Below are positions 15,593-23,861 of a stretch of 28,582 bases of DNA, one piece after another (positions within the stretch are counted from its first letter, which is position 1; the number at the start of each line of letters is the position of its first letter). The notes under the pieces are model-generated. The model had not been told where the DNA came from, did no database searches, and was given only the letters and a program-made list of their open reading frames with translations. This DNA comes from a virus, in IMG/VR virus record IMGVR_UViG_3300033148_002431, positions 1-28,582 of that record, one strand, 5' to 3'. Position numbers and translations under genes: made by a program.

Positions 15593-16579
15593 TTATTGAT
15601 TCATTAATTTCATTGCCTCTGCAATATTTTTAACATTTACTTTGTCTATACTCTTTTGTAACACTTTCGCATTTTGGTTCACAACCACTAGCAGAGCCTT
15701 AATCCTTTTCTTATCTTCTTTATTTAAGGCTTCTATCATCTTCTCTGTCATCTGCATGTTGCTAGCAAGTTGTCCCAGTTCATGTTGCAGATTAGCCGTT
15801 AGATTTAAAATATTATGCTGGTCAAGCGAGGCTAATTTTTTATTCATCTCGCTAATACTATTGGTCAGTATCCCGAACTGGTCTATCGAGCTTAGCAGAT
15901 TATCAAGTTTACTATTAACTGCTATATTCTCTTGATTACTATTTTTGATATTTCTATCTAAATCCTTTATAGCTCCCATTACTTTTTTATTGGTGTTGCT
16001 ATGCATACCAGTTAGGCCAGTCAACTTATCAGTTATCATTGATTTTAATTCTCTTGTATTTATTTTAGGTTCCGGAATTTCTAAGTCAGTCATCACCTTA
16101 TCATTCTCAAAATTAAAATCAGACCGACTAGCCAATATTTTAGCTGCGGTCATATTATCACTTATAACTTTCTTCCAAACTTCCTCAGATACTTTTTTAG
16201 AGATATTATCAATATCTTTAGAACTAACTCCAGCTCCCCCTCCACCGCCTGCCATAATAGGATTACTATTAGGTATTCTCCTAACTTTCAATACTTCACT
16301 CTCACCTGATATGCTTTCAGACTTTGGTGTACCAGCCGTTCTGTCAGCAGCTGATTCATAAATATCATAAACTATTTCAAATTCACCCTCGTTAGCTGGT
16401 GTATGATCTCCCTCATAAACATAACCAATAGTAGTATTGGCATCTAGATCTATTGTATCTACTACATCACCATCAACATCAAGAACTCTGGCTTGTGGAA
16501 ATAACCCAGTTGTCTGATATGGATCTGTCCATCTAATTGATTGTAATACTCCTGCCTCCCCCCATCTAAAATTAGACAT
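15593..16579 (-). CDS. Structural protein with N-terminal beta domain and long coiled coil
   Basis: 328 residues. Residues 1-100 form a beta domain (MSNFRWGEAGVLQSIRWTD, TIGYVYEGDHTP, FEIVYDIYES). A glycine linker follows (AGGGGGAG, about 110-117), then residues 120-325 are almost all helix with heptad-like spacing (LDNLLSSIDQFGILTNSISE, MNKKLASLDQHN, KEDKKRIKALLVVVNQN). There is no signal peptide and no cysteine. A beta head on a long coiled coil suggests a fibre, whisker or tail-shaft attachment protein. It is followed 2 bp later by the 995-residue fibre gene, so the two may act together. The family is not recognised. Confidence 0.55.
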   Translation of the reverse strand: MSNFRWGEAGVLQSIRWTDPYQTTGLFPQARVLDVDGDVVDTIDLDANTTIGYVYEGDHTPANEGEFEIVYDIYESAADRTAGTPKSESISGESEVLKVRRIPNSNPIMAGGGGGAGVSSKDIDNISKKVSEEVWKKVISDNMTAAKILASRSDFNFENDKVMTDLEIPEPKINTRELKSMITDKLTGLTGMHSNTNKKVMGAIKDLDRNIKNSNQENIAVNSKLDNLLSSIDQFGILTNSISEMNKKLASLDQHNILNLTANLQHELGQLASNMQMTEKMIEALNKEDKKRIKALLVVVNQNAKVLQKSIDKVNVKNIAEAMKLMNQ

Positions 16580-16601
16580 AAATTAAATAATTAATTTCCA
16601 T

Positions 16602-16630
16602 ATCCCAGCCCCTATAAAGGGACTAGGGAT
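16602..16630 (-). other. Imperfect intergenic hairpin
   Basis: Outer arms atccc (16602-16606) and gggat (16626-16630) and inner arms ccct (16610-16613) and aggg (16618-16621) close on a four-base loop. It lies in the 65-bp gap after an exported-protein gene and before the coiled-coil gene. No U-run follows on the minus strand. It may be a partial terminator or an RNA stabiliser. Confidence 0.35.
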
Positions 16631-16644
16631 GAAAACCATTGAGG

Positions 16645-17340
16645 TTATCTAGTGTGGCAGTTCGCATATACAGCACCGACCATAGAAGAATAGCAAGTAG
16701 AAGATGCACTGTCTCCAACCCCACCAATAGTAGGATTGTCAAATGCACCTAAAAGATATTCGTCAGTCTTCCATAACCAACTATCTTGGGTATTAGTACC
16801 AGTATTGTCTGTATCATTCCATAAAGCTGTAGTAGTCGTAGGCAAAGTAGAAGAAGCAATTATAGCACCTCCACTCGCTGACCATGCGGTAGCAGAAGTA
16901 GATGTTCCTACATTAAATTGCATTCCGCAAGAATTCCCTGACGAATTAGTATTTACTTCCAATTCAAGTCCTTGGCAAATTCTATCTTCACCAGTATTTT
17001 GAATTGCGAATAATCCACCAGGAGTAGTAGTCGCACCAGCTGTTACAGTCAAAGATGCACTTGATTCACTCCCGTAAGTTATTATTCCTAAGGTAGCAAT
17101 TTCATCAACGACTAAGTCATTGGTAATATGCACATCAGTAAAAGTAGTTGGAGAAGCAATATAAGCACCTAATTGCCCAATAGCGTCAGACACTACTGGG
17201 GCAGGAGCTTCAATATAGTCTCCTTCCACAACAACTTTCGGAGCTTCTTGCCCGAGGTAAGCCTTAATATTGCCGATATTAGTACCGACAATAGCTATAG
17301 CCATGATAACCACCAATGCAATTATATTTCGTTTGTTCAT
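16645..17340 (-). CDS. Exported S/T-rich protein, unknown
   Basis: 231 residues. An N-terminal signal or anchor (MNKRNIIALVVIMAIAIVGT) is followed by GNIKAYLGQEAP. The mature part is S/T/G-rich (TVTAGATTTPGGLF, IIASSTLPTTTTALWND) and has several Cys (ICQG, NSCGMQ, STCYSS, ANCHTR) that could form disulfides outside the cytoplasm. The stop at 16645 is followed by a hairpin. The composition resembles the fibre-like proteins downstream. It lies two bases after the KE-rich gene that follows the capsid gene, so it should be made together with virion proteins. No family is recognised. Confidence 0.6.
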   Translation of the reverse strand: MNKRNIIALVVIMAIAIVGTNIGNIKAYLGQEAPKVVVEGDYIEAPAPVVSDAIGQLGAYIASPTTFTDVHITNDLVVDEIATLGIITYGSESSASLTVTAGATTTPGGLFAIQNTGEDRICQGLELEVNTNSSGNSCGMQFNVGTSTSATAWSASGGAIIASSTLPTTTTALWNDTDNTGTNTQDSWLWKTDEYLLGAFDNPTIGGVGDSASSTCYSSMVGAVYANCHTR

Positions 17341-17342
17341 AT

Positions 17343-17831
17343 TTACTTTTCTTTAGTTTTTACAGATGGTTTCTTGATGGTTTCCTTGGCCTTTTCGACT
17401 TTTACCTCTTCAGTGGCCTTTTCTTCCACCTTTTTAACATTGGGCTTTTTCTCAGATTCCACTAATTCTTCATATCTTTTATTTTCTTTCTTTTCTTCCT
17501 TTTCAGCTTTCTTCTCTTTAGCCTTTGCATTAATCTTTTTCTTTTCTTCAGACCTCTTTGCCTCTTCTTCAGCTTCCTCTGCTTTTTTCTTAGCAATTTC
17601 AGCATCCAGTTTCTTCTTAGCTTCCTCTTCTTTTCGCTTCGCCATAACTTGAGCCTTGTATTCCTCTTCGGTAGCAGGTGCTACTTCTAGGCAATGCATC
17701 ATGTTATATAGCTTTCTAGCATCCTTTTCTTCTACAACCACATACTTCTGATGAGCAATAGTTACCGTATTACCACTAATAGATAAATTAACCTCTTTGA
17801 CTTCTGGATTATAAACTTTTGCATAGTCCAT
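17343..17831 (-). CDS. Lys/Glu-rich helical protein downstream of the capsid gene
   Basis: 162 residues. Residues 1-58 form a small globular beta/alpha domain (VNLSISGNTVTIAHQKYVVV, DARKLYNMMHCLEV). Residues 60-162 are low-complexity Lys/Glu/Ala helix (AEEAEEEAKRSEEKKKINAK) and then a KPSVKT-type basic tail. There is no membrane segment, so it is not TolA itself despite a similar stalk. It lies 22 bp after the major capsid gene and 2 bp before an exported-protein gene. It could be a head completion, internal head or DNA-binding protein. Function unknown. Confidence 0.55.
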   Translation of the reverse strand: MDYAKVYNPEVKEVNLSISGNTVTIAHQKYVVVEEKDARKLYNMMHCLEVAPATEEEYKAQVMAKRKEEEAKKKLDAEIAKKKAEEAEEEAKRSEEKKKINAKAKEKKAEKEEKKENKRYEELVESEKKPNVKKVEEKATEEVKVEKAKETIKKPSVKTKEK

Positions 17832-17853
17832 AAAAATTCAAATTAGTTAATAA

Positions 17854-18837
17854 TTAGCTAGTATAGCTTTGACCATCGCCCTTAGTTGCCCATGTACCTC
17901 TCCAATCGGAGTGTCCAGCAGCCATTCTAAAGTCGATCGAGAAGACCCTATTCTGGGTTTTACTGTCAATTGAGGTATTAAATTCTGGCTCTTGACGAAG
18001 ATACACTTTCAATTTAGAGAAAGCATTATCCACTAGATACCAAGCAGTAGCTGAACCGCCATTGGTTGAGTTCAACCATCTGGAAGTTACAACATCAATG
18101 CGCCCTTCATAGAAGTTCACATCGTTGTTAGCTGTAGTTGGTCTAAGCGGAGTATTCGCAAATATTACTGCGTCTTTTTCCAAATCATCAGGTACGACCA
18201 ATGTTGCTTTCCCCATAAACTCCATTGGCAAACCTCTATCAGTCAACTGTTTGACCAAAGCCAAACGACCTGTTTCAAGGTTTAATTCTGTCAAAGTGAT
18301 ACCTGTACCAGAGGCATTACTTTGGGCTGTACCCCCATCTTTTCTAGGATGAGAGACTGAGAACAACGCTTTCGTATCATTCATACGATACAGCGTATAG
18401 TTGTTATTCGTAACAGCAGTCGTAAAACCACCATTAAGAATATTCATTGAGTACTTAGCTTTGGTCATTCTAGCTGTAATAGCAGCTAAACGAAAACTGT
18501 CCAACTCTTTTTGATAATCAGTATCTCTAAGCCTATTTTTAGTAACCTCAATAGTCTTCGTTAAATCTTTGATTGTATAGACTGTTTCATAAGTTACTAA
18601 ATTAGAGTCCTGATCATAAGCATCGCCTTCATTCGTTTCATTATACAAACCAAGACCAGCTGTCCCAATATCTCTAATGATAGAATCATTTGTGCTAATC
18701 ACATTCATAACTCTACCGACTGGTTCCATACTATCGTATAGTTCCAATGATTGATCAAACACATCAGCAAACTTAGCAATCGCTCCTCTTTGGGCTAAAT
18801 CACCAAATACTGCTCGTGTTTCAACTAATTGTTGCAT
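17854..18837 (-). CDS. Major capsid protein, Mu gpT-like
   Basis: 327 residues. The N-terminus (MQQLVETRAVFGDLAQRGAI) is helical, followed by an E-loop-like region (YNETNEGDAYDQDSNLVTYE). ALFSVSHPRKDGGTAQSN near 158-175 is characteristic of the Mu-like head subunit gpT family, where an L-F-S-x-x-H-P segment is conserved. The DLEKDAVIFANTPLRPTT and VVTSRWLNS stretches and the final DWRGTWATKG complete an HK97-type fold. It has no signal peptide. The order scaffold-like, decoration-like, capsid is the usual one for a head module. The leader is AT-rich (taattatcaattaatac) and shows no Shine-Dalgarno, notable for what should be the most highly made protein. Confidence 0.85.
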   Translation of the reverse strand: MQQLVETRAVFGDLAQRGAIAKFADVFDQSLELYDSMEPVGRVMNVISTNDSIIRDIGTAGLGLYNETNEGDAYDQDSNLVTYETVYTIKDLTKTIEVTKNRLRDTDYQKELDSFRLAAITARMTKAKYSMNILNGGFTTAVTNNNYTLYRMNDTKALFSVSHPRKDGGTAQSNASGTGITLTELNLETGRLALVKQLTDRGLPMEFMGKATLVVPDDLEKDAVIFANTPLRPTTANNDVNFYEGRIDVVTSRWLNSTNGGSATAWYLVDNAFSKLKVYLRQEPEFNTSIDSKTQNRVFSIDFRMAAGHSDWRGTWATKGDGQSYTS

Positions 18838-18868
18838 ACATTTATAGTATTAATTGATAATTAGCTTA

Positions 18869-19414
18869 TTAAGAGTAAGCGGCTCCTGCACTTAATTCTG
18901 ATTCCAGAATAGAGACTAAAAGTCTAGTACTATCTGCGGGGTCAGTTCCCCATCCGTACAATTGCGCTTGACCATTTCTAACAGATGAAGTTTCGTCAAT
19001 AGTAGATTCACTATCTACATTAAATGCAGCTCCAACTTTTTCAGATGAGTTAGTAGTACCAATAGTACCAGTAACATCACCAGAATAGATTGATTCTTGC
19101 GAAACATCTACTTGAACAGAAATTTTATCAACTGTTTCATTGTCAGAAGCAACGGTTACAACACCACTAGCAATTGTAGCTGAACCTTGGGTAGCCTTGG
19201 TTGTCAATTGAGGAGTAAGTGAATTACCATACTTATCAACAACGGAATGAACTACACCAAAAATGGCTACACCTGCAGATAGTTTTTCAGCATTACCAGC
19301 ATTAAAAACTTTGACCATATCACCTATTGCGATATCATCATCATTGTCAATTATAACAGTCTTCAAAACTGGAGCTGAATTTCCACGCAATGTTTTAGCA
19401 TAACTAAAAGACAT
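18869..19414 (-). CDS. Probable head decoration / capsid-accessory protein
   Basis: 181 residues, beta-rich, no membrane segment. It begins MSFSYAKTLRGNSAPVLKTV and continues with IAIGDMVKVFNAGNAEKLSA and GVAIFGVVHSVVDKYGNSLT, a pattern of short barrels seen in phage capsid decoration proteins that precede the capsid gene. The second half is S/T/D-rich (SDNETVDKISVQVDVSQE). It sits between the scaffold-like gene and the capsid gene, the place of gpD-type proteins. No direct family match is claimed; position and small beta-barrel composition support the call. Confidence 0.6.
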   Translation of the reverse strand: MSFSYAKTLRGNSAPVLKTVIIDNDDDIAIGDMVKVFNAGNAEKLSAGVAIFGVVHSVVDKYGNSLTPQLTTKATQGSATIASGVVTVASDNETVDKISVQVDVSQESIYSGDVTGTIGTTNSSEKVGAAFNVDSESTIDETSSVRNGQAQLYGWGTDPADSTRLLVSILESELSAGAAYS

Positions 19415-19432
19415 AATCGTGCGTATTAACTA

Positions 19433-20200
19433 TTAAATGTCATAGCCCTTTTCACGCAACACTTTTATCCTATCGGGATTAATTCCACTAGCATTTGCTA
19501 TGGATTTATCCTCGTCAGTAGTTGTGTTAGGTTGGGCTAAAGGTTTACGAATAGTTCTCGTAGAACCTATATCAGCCGGAACCCCAACTTCTTGAGTATC
19601 GTCTACTTCGGGTTGTTGTTGTTTTGACTTAAAGTCAATAAATTCCAACCCGTCTTTGACCATCTCATGGATAGACTTGCGAGCAATATACTTATTCTTA
19701 TTCATTGATTCTTTGAGCAAAGAGCTTTCAGAAGCCTTTATATGCTTCTGAAACGACTCAAACTGTTCATCATCGAGGCTTTTAATCCTCTCATCATAAT
19801 CAGCTAAAGCGTCAGCTCTTTTAGATTTGTAATCGGTTTTAATGTTATCAGCGTCATCGCCAACATCATCGCCATCATTATAAATATCATTCACAGAAGT
19901 ATCATCTCCTATGTCTGATAATGATTTCATCCGATTACTATCCTTCAATCTCTTTAAATCTTCTTGAGCAATCTTTTTATCCATCTCTGCTTGCTTTGCT
20001 TGCTCTTCAAGTTCTATCTCTCGTTGAGTTTTCTCTGGCTGTTCTTCTTTGCCTGTGTCTGTTTCAGGGTTAGGATTCGACTTGTCTTCCTCCTTAACAG
20101 GTTGTACAGGCTCAGGTTTTTTATCGTCAGCAGGAACTTGCTCTGACTTCTCAACCTTGGGTTGAGTATTAGATTCCTCTTTTTTGTCCTCGTTTGTCAT
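19433..20200 (-). CDS. Probable scaffold protein
   Basis: 255 residues from ATG at 20200 (MTNEDKKEESNTQPKVEK). An in-frame TTG at 20245 would extend it into the structured element and is less likely. Residues 1-75 are Pro/Glu/Lys-rich and disordered. Residues 75-110 form charged helix (LEEQAKQAEMDKKIAQEDLK), followed by an acidic patch (DGDDVGDDADN). Residues 140-210 are helical (ADALADYDERIKSLDDEQFE). The basic C-terminal end (NPDRIKVLREKGYDI) is typical of scaffold proteins, which bind the capsid shell through a basic helix. The position between the portal block and the decoration and capsid genes supports this. Confidence 0.6.
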   Translation of the reverse strand: MTNEDKKEESNTQPKVEKSEQVPADDKKPEPVQPVKEEDKSNPNPETDTGKEEQPEKTQREIELEEQAKQAEMDKKIAQEDLKRLKDSNRMKSLSDIGDDTSVNDIYNDGDDVGDDADNIKTDYKSKRADALADYDERIKSLDDEQFESFQKHIKASESSLLKESMNKNKYIARKSIHEMVKDGLEFIDFKSKQQQPEVDDTQEVGVPADIGSTRTIRKPLAQPNTTTDEDKSIANASGINPDRIKVLREKGYDI

Positions 20201-20249
20201 ATAGTTCTTATTAGAGTCTTTATAAGTGAGACCAAACTTCACCAAGACC

Positions 20250-20366
20250 TATAAACACAAACAGGAGCGTCATTTAAGACGCTCCTATCTGGAACATTTA
20301 GCCCACGGGGAGTGAGACTTAATGAACCAGATAGGAACACCCTATCTGACTCCCCGTGTGTTTATA
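20250..20366 (-). ncRNA. Structured intergenic element, predicted three-way junction RNA
   Basis: A 117-bp block between two genes folds almost completely. P1: tataaacaca (20250-20259) with tgtgtttata (20357-20366), 10 bp. P2: cacggggagt (20304-20313) with actccccgtg (20349-20358), 10 bp, sharing two bases with P1. P2 is capped by cagatagg (20328-20335) with cctatctg (20341-20348), loop aacac. P3: aggagcgtc (20263-20271) with gacgctcct (20278-20286), loop atttaa. A second cctatctgg (20284-20292) can pair with ccagatagg (20327-20335), which would open P3's base and compete with the P2 cap. No reading frame is needed to explain the block. It could be a stable RNA, an attenuator or a processing site. 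The strand is assumed from the operon. Confidence 0.55.
20263..20286 (-). terminator. Possible intrinsic terminator or attenuator hairpin within the structured element
   Basis: A perfect 9-bp GC-rich stem (aggagcgtc / gacgctcct) with a six-base loop. Read leftward it is followed by a U-rich tract (tgtttgtgtttata). It lies upstream of the scaffold gene and so could lower or tune transcription into the head genes. The tract is not a pure U-run, and alternative pairing with the neighbouring ccagatagg arm could switch it. Confidence 0.4.
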
Positions 20367-20383
20367 TTAATTTGTAAAATGTA

Positions 20384-20830
20384 CTACCTAGTAAAACTGG
20401 TATGCTTATTAGAAAATCTATACTTTTGATAGAAATTATCCTTGTATTCTATCCACTCCTTATCCTCACCTTGCACTACTTCTAACAACCAATTCCTTGT
20501 CTTTATACCTTCTTGAATATGTTCTTCATTGCCATAAGTCTTATATAGATGTTCTGCATGCTCTTCATTTAAATCTTTCTTCTCTTTGTTGAATTGAGCT
20601 GATCCTTTACCAAATGCTTTAACTTGCCCTGGCTTGATAGATACCTCATATTTTTCAGACTTATCTTTTTCGTTAAAACCTCGAGCTTTAAGATTATCTA
20701 TTCTTCCAAATTCATCAGTTGGCAAATCTATCCATTCTTTAGTATTCGTAATTGGATGTTCTGTCATCTGAGTTTCTAGCGTTGATCCTCCTCCATGTTC
20801 AACATCTGAACAATTCTTTAAATAAATCAT
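20384..20830 (-). CDS. Unknown soluble phage protein
   Basis: 148 residues. The start MIYLKNCSDVEHGGGSTLET overlaps the previous stop as ATGA, supporting it; an internal Met22 (MTEHPITNTKEW) is an alternative. It is hydrophilic and rich in E and K (KYEVSIKPGQVKAFGKGSAQ, EEHAEHLYKTYGNEEHIQ), without membrane segment or known motif. It follows the portal block and precedes the structured element, so it may be a head-assembly accessory protein. Function not recognised. Confidence 0.55.
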   Translation of the reverse strand: MIYLKNCSDVEHGGGSTLETQMTEHPITNTKEWIDLPTDEFGRIDNLKARGFNEKDKSEKYEVSIKPGQVKAFGKGSAQFNKEKKDLNEEHAEHLYKTYGNEEHIQEGIKTRNWLLEVVQGEDKEWIEYKDNFYQKYRFSNKHTSFTR

Positions 20831-21132
20831 TTATTTTGTTTTTTAATTTGTTTAATCTTGTCAGACGCAGTCTCCATTATCATCAATTGTCTTTGCGTCC
20901 TTACAATCATTCCTTTGCGAAGAAGCCGACCATTTATATCATCCTCTTTGATTTTATAATAATAATTCTTATCAAAATTAATAGTAGCTTTGAATAAATC
21001 CTTAGCTCTATCAACCTTGTTTATCTCATTATATATCAACAATTCTTCTAGCCCATCAATCTCTTCTTGCTTAGTTGGTATCAGATAATCTATTAACTTC
21101 TCAATTATATAAAACTTTATTTTCTTTATCAT
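20827..21132 (-). CDS. Unknown small protein downstream of the portal gene
   Basis: 101 residues. It starts and ends in ATGA overlaps with both neighbours, so translation is tightly coupled to the portal gene and the 148-residue gene. It begins MIKKIKFYIIEKLIDYLIP and contains a charged middle (DINGRLLRKGMIVRTQRQLM) and a lysine-rich end (IKQIKKQNK). It is mostly helical. The hydrophobic first helix might touch the membrane but is too amphipathic to call. Function not recognised. Confidence 0.6.
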   Translation of the reverse strand: MIKKIKFYIIEKLIDYLIPTKQEEIDGLEELLIYNEINKVDRAKDLFKATINFDKNYYYKIKEDDINGRLLRKGMIVRTQRQLMIMETASDKIKQIKKQNK

Positions 21133-23078
21133 ATTAATTCTTTAAGGCTCTTGTCTCCCTCTAACGCTCTAACTGCATCTTGTGGAGTCTCTTGCCCTCC
21201 TGCTCCTTGTTGTCCTCCAAGTATCTGTTCTATACCCATCTCCCCACCCCCTTCAACTGAAGCCTCTTGCTGTGGAGCTTTTATCCTCTTGATGTCTTTA
21301 TCTCTAAACTTCATTACCAAGTCTTGGAACATAGCTTCTTTGTTGGCTAGATCAGGATAAAGAGCAAACACCATCTTCTGGAATTGTACTTCTTTGTTAA
21401 TTGCTTCAGATTCTAAAGTGGCAAGACTAGACTTAGGGGTGATAACTATATTAGCTTTTGTATCTCTAAGAAACGCATTAGTAATTTGTATCTTAGATAT
21501 ATTGCCTGGTGTCTCTTTGGCTTCTTGCTCTACTTCATTTTGATTCACCTTATTAACAAACGAAATTTCTTGTGTACCAATCGTACCATCAGACAATAAT
21601 TCATCTCTTAACTCTATCACTTTAAACCTACCTCTCTTATCTTTTTTATTCGATGGCAATGTATAGAACTGATACATATTATACAGTCGTAAGTTATACT
21701 TATCTCTTTGGCCAAATTCCATTAATTTGACGAATAGTGAAACTAACTGCAATGCTCCCTCTCTTTCGATTGATACTTCAGTAGCAGTCTTAGCTTTACC
21801 AGCTGACGCTCCTAGCTGTTCAGGGTCAATAGATGATTGATTTATCCTGGCTTGTAATATCTGAAGCATATTGTATGAACCAGTGCCAGGTTCACCAAGA
21901 TCAAGTCTAGTAGCCTTTCCTCCTTCTTCGTCCATTTCTATTACATTGTCAGGCTCTAGGTATGTTTCAGTTAAAGATGTATGAGTACCTTGAATTACTA
22001 TTGGAGCTTTCAATGCCATATACAACCTATCAAGGATATTGTTAAACAACTTATCTTCTGTGTCTATATCACTTATCATCTTATCTGCAATAGATTTACC
22101 AAGAATAAACTTAGAGTCTAGTATCTCGAACTTGGCTAACCAAAATGGTAACCGCTTGTGATTCCAAGGCAAAGGGGATACTACATCATCTTTCATTGGA
22201 TTAATCCAAATGCCATTAGCTATCATTATATATTCATCAGTTTTTTGATTAAAATATCTAATAATCTCTATCTCATCCTCTTTGATATCTTCTGACCTCT
22301 GATAGAATATTGTCTTCTCTTCATTGATAGTTAGGGTTAAATTACCAGGGATAACAAGATCAGCATCAGTGTAACTTCCAAACTCACTTTTAAAATTATC
22401 CTCTTTTAAGATTGTTCTCCATGCTATATCATCCATGTCCTGTACATCATTCACAAACCAATCACCAAAGTAGATATCTTCTACTGGCACAATCTCACCA
22501 TAAACATCATTCCATTTATCTATCTCTTCTTCTTTAGACTTTATTTCTCCTGTCTCTGGATCTTCATCAATTACTATTCTTTGTATTCTTCTATCTCGCT
22601 TCCAACCTTCAAAGCCTATAACTGTACCCTTAGCCATTGCCTCATACATCTCAAGAATAAACTGTCTGTCTTCTCTGCCTTTAATAAGAGAATCTTTTAA
22701 AATAGCATTAGATACTTGCTCTTTTTTTCTATTAACCAAATTAACTCCGCCTTCTATCTGGGTAGTCGGCATCATGTAATTAGCGGCTAATTTAGATAAT
22801 ATACCAATTAGTTTATTCCTAGGAGTAGGACTAGCAAGGTTAGACTGCCACCATTTCTTCCATGCTGGCTTCTCTCTAAATTGAGATACTCTCATAACTG
22901 AATCTTCAAAGTATTCTAATGGGGTACGATTACGGATAAATTCAAACTTCTGACTTCTTAATGTTCTTAAATCATAAAACCTAGCAATGGTCTTGCTTGC
23001 TATGTCTCGTCTTTCATCAGATTGCATTCGTTCCTGCACCTCATTAGCTGACTCATTGTATTCTTCTATTTTTGGCAT
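21129..23078 (-). CDS. Portal protein
   Basis: 649 residues. It has the architecture of a phage portal: a helical N-terminus (EVQERMQSDERRDIASKTIA), a YFGDWFVNDVQDMDDIAWRT stem-entry region, the DKMISDIDTEDKLFNNILDR helices, APIVIQGTHT, EQLGASAGKAKTATEVSIER near residues 415-435 (a conserved G(A)SAGKAxTATEV-type segment before the long stem helix), and a helical C-terminus ending in a Gly/Gln-rich, flexible tail (GGGEMGIEQILGGQQGAGGQ). It forms the ring through which DNA enters the head and to which terminase docks. It lies a few kilobases after the large terminase, separated by three accessory genes. Its stop is TGA in an ATGA overlap with the next gene. Confidence 0.85.
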   Translation of the reverse strand: MPKIEEYNESANEVQERMQSDERRDIASKTIARFYDLRTLRSQKFEFIRNRTPLEYFEDSVMRVSQFREKPAWKKWWQSNLASPTPRNKLIGILSKLAANYMMPTTQIEGGVNLVNRKKEQVSNAILKDSLIKGREDRQFILEMYEAMAKGTVIGFEGWKRDRRIQRIVIDEDPETGEIKSKEEEIDKWNDVYGEIVPVEDIYFGDWFVNDVQDMDDIAWRTILKEDNFKSEFGSYTDADLVIPGNLTLTINEEKTIFYQRSEDIKEDEIEIIRYFNQKTDEYIMIANGIWINPMKDDVVSPLPWNHKRLPFWLAKFEILDSKFILGKSIADKMISDIDTEDKLFNNILDRLYMALKAPIVIQGTHTSLTETYLEPDNVIEMDEEGGKATRLDLGEPGTGSYNMLQILQARINQSSIDPEQLGASAGKAKTATEVSIEREGALQLVSLFVKLMEFGQRDKYNLRLYNMYQFYTLPSNKKDKRGRFKVIELRDELLSDGTIGTQEISFVNKVNQNEVEQEAKETPGNISKIQITNAFLRDTKANIVITPKSSLATLESEAINKEVQFQKMVFALYPDLANKEAMFQDLVMKFRDKDIKRIKAPQQEASVEGGGEMGIEQILGGQQGAGGQETPQDAVRALEGDKSLKELI

Positions 23079-23082
23079 AATG

Positions 23083-23670
23083 TTATTTTAAATTTGAAAA
23101 CACTCCATAATGATCACCTACTATATCTGAATCCACATAGACCCTGAACCCTGCTTTTCTTATAGCCTCACAGAACTGCCAATCACCGTCTTGCTCTCCA
23201 TTTTGTGGTCTGAAGTACGGGTACTCTAGTTTCTCGAATACTTCTCTTTTAATAACACTCATACCCATACAGAATATATCCACTTCATTCAATCCATCTT
23301 GCAATATACCAGGAGTTTTACCGCTTGCGTCCTTAATGCATATCATCCTTTGCATATCATCCTTTGCATAATACAACCCACTAATAGCGTCCTTATCCTG
23401 TATTATGAGCTTCTTAATAGCATCAGGCGGAGGTACTACATCCCAGTCAACAAAGACTAGATGGGTGGCGTCAGTCTCCTTAATGGCTGTACTTGCCAAC
23501 TTATTTCTCTGATTAGCCGTTGAATCGCTAGTACCAGTAGTTGAGGCTTCAGGTGCTAAGTAATATTTAAATGATCTATTCAACGCTTCACCTACTAACC
23601 ACTTATGATGTCCTGTGTATATCCAAGGCATTCCACATATTTCTAAGTATATTGGTTTTATTACTTGCAT
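23083..23670 (-). CDS. GT-A-fold glycosyltransferase-like protein
   Basis: 195 residues beginning MQVIKPIYLEICGMPWIYTG. Residues 55-80 hold ANQRNKLASTAI and the motif VFVDWDVVPPPDA with D75-x-D77, the metal and nucleotide-sugar binding signature of GT-A (family 2-like) enzymes. Later come NEVDIFCMGMSVIKREVFEK, the acceptor-side NGEQDGDWQFCEAIRKAGF and VDSDIVGDHYG with a conserved His. It is short for a full glycosyltransferase (usually 220-300 residues) but keeps the key motifs. It lies between the large terminase and the portal gene. It may glycosylate a virion protein or the host surface. It overlaps the preceding small gene by 68 bp. Confidence 0.75.
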   Translation of the reverse strand: MQVIKPIYLEICGMPWIYTGHHKWLVGEALNRSFKYYLAPEASTTGTSDSTANQRNKLASTAIKETDATHLVFVDWDVVPPPDAIKKLIIQDKDAISGLYYAKDDMQRMICIKDASGKTPGILQDGLNEVDIFCMGMSVIKREVFEKLEYPYFRPQNGEQDGDWQFCEAIRKAGFRVYVDSDIVGDHYGVFSNLK

Positions 23671-23857
23671 ATTTTGATTTTAACCTACTAATTGAACCGT
23701 TAGTATAAATCCAGTTACCATATTTATGATCACACCAACTAACCCATAATCCTCTTGCTGATAAATCAACAAAGAAAACTTTGCCTAGTTTAATCTTAAC
23801 CCCCCAATATCCAAAACTATTCTTTTCAAATGTCAAAAACTTTAAATCTATAAACAT
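23603..23857 (-). CDS. Small unknown protein overlapping the glycosyltransferase gene
   Basis: 84 residues beginning MFIDLKFLTFEKNSFGYWGV. It starts 4 bases after the stop of the exported protein. Its first about 62 residues look like a compact beta protein (KIKLGKVFFVDLSARGLWVS), and the tail overlaps the glycosyltransferase start by 68 bp in another frame. The overlap is longer than usual here, which lowers confidence, but without it about 190 bp would be empty in a very compact operon. Family not recognised. Confidence 0.5.
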   Translation of the reverse strand: MFIDLKFLTFEKNSFGYWGVKIKLGKVFFVDLSARGLWVSWCDHKYGNWIYTNGSISRLKSKYASNKTNILRNMWNALDIHRTS

Positions 23858-23861
23858 ATAG

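Noticed and set aside
17173-17652. Plus-strand open frame of 159 codons, mostly Ser/Phe/Ala
   Set aside because: It is the antisense shadow of the KE-rich gene and the signal-peptide gene; low-complexity AAG/GAA codons leave the opposite strand open. No leader or domain supports it.
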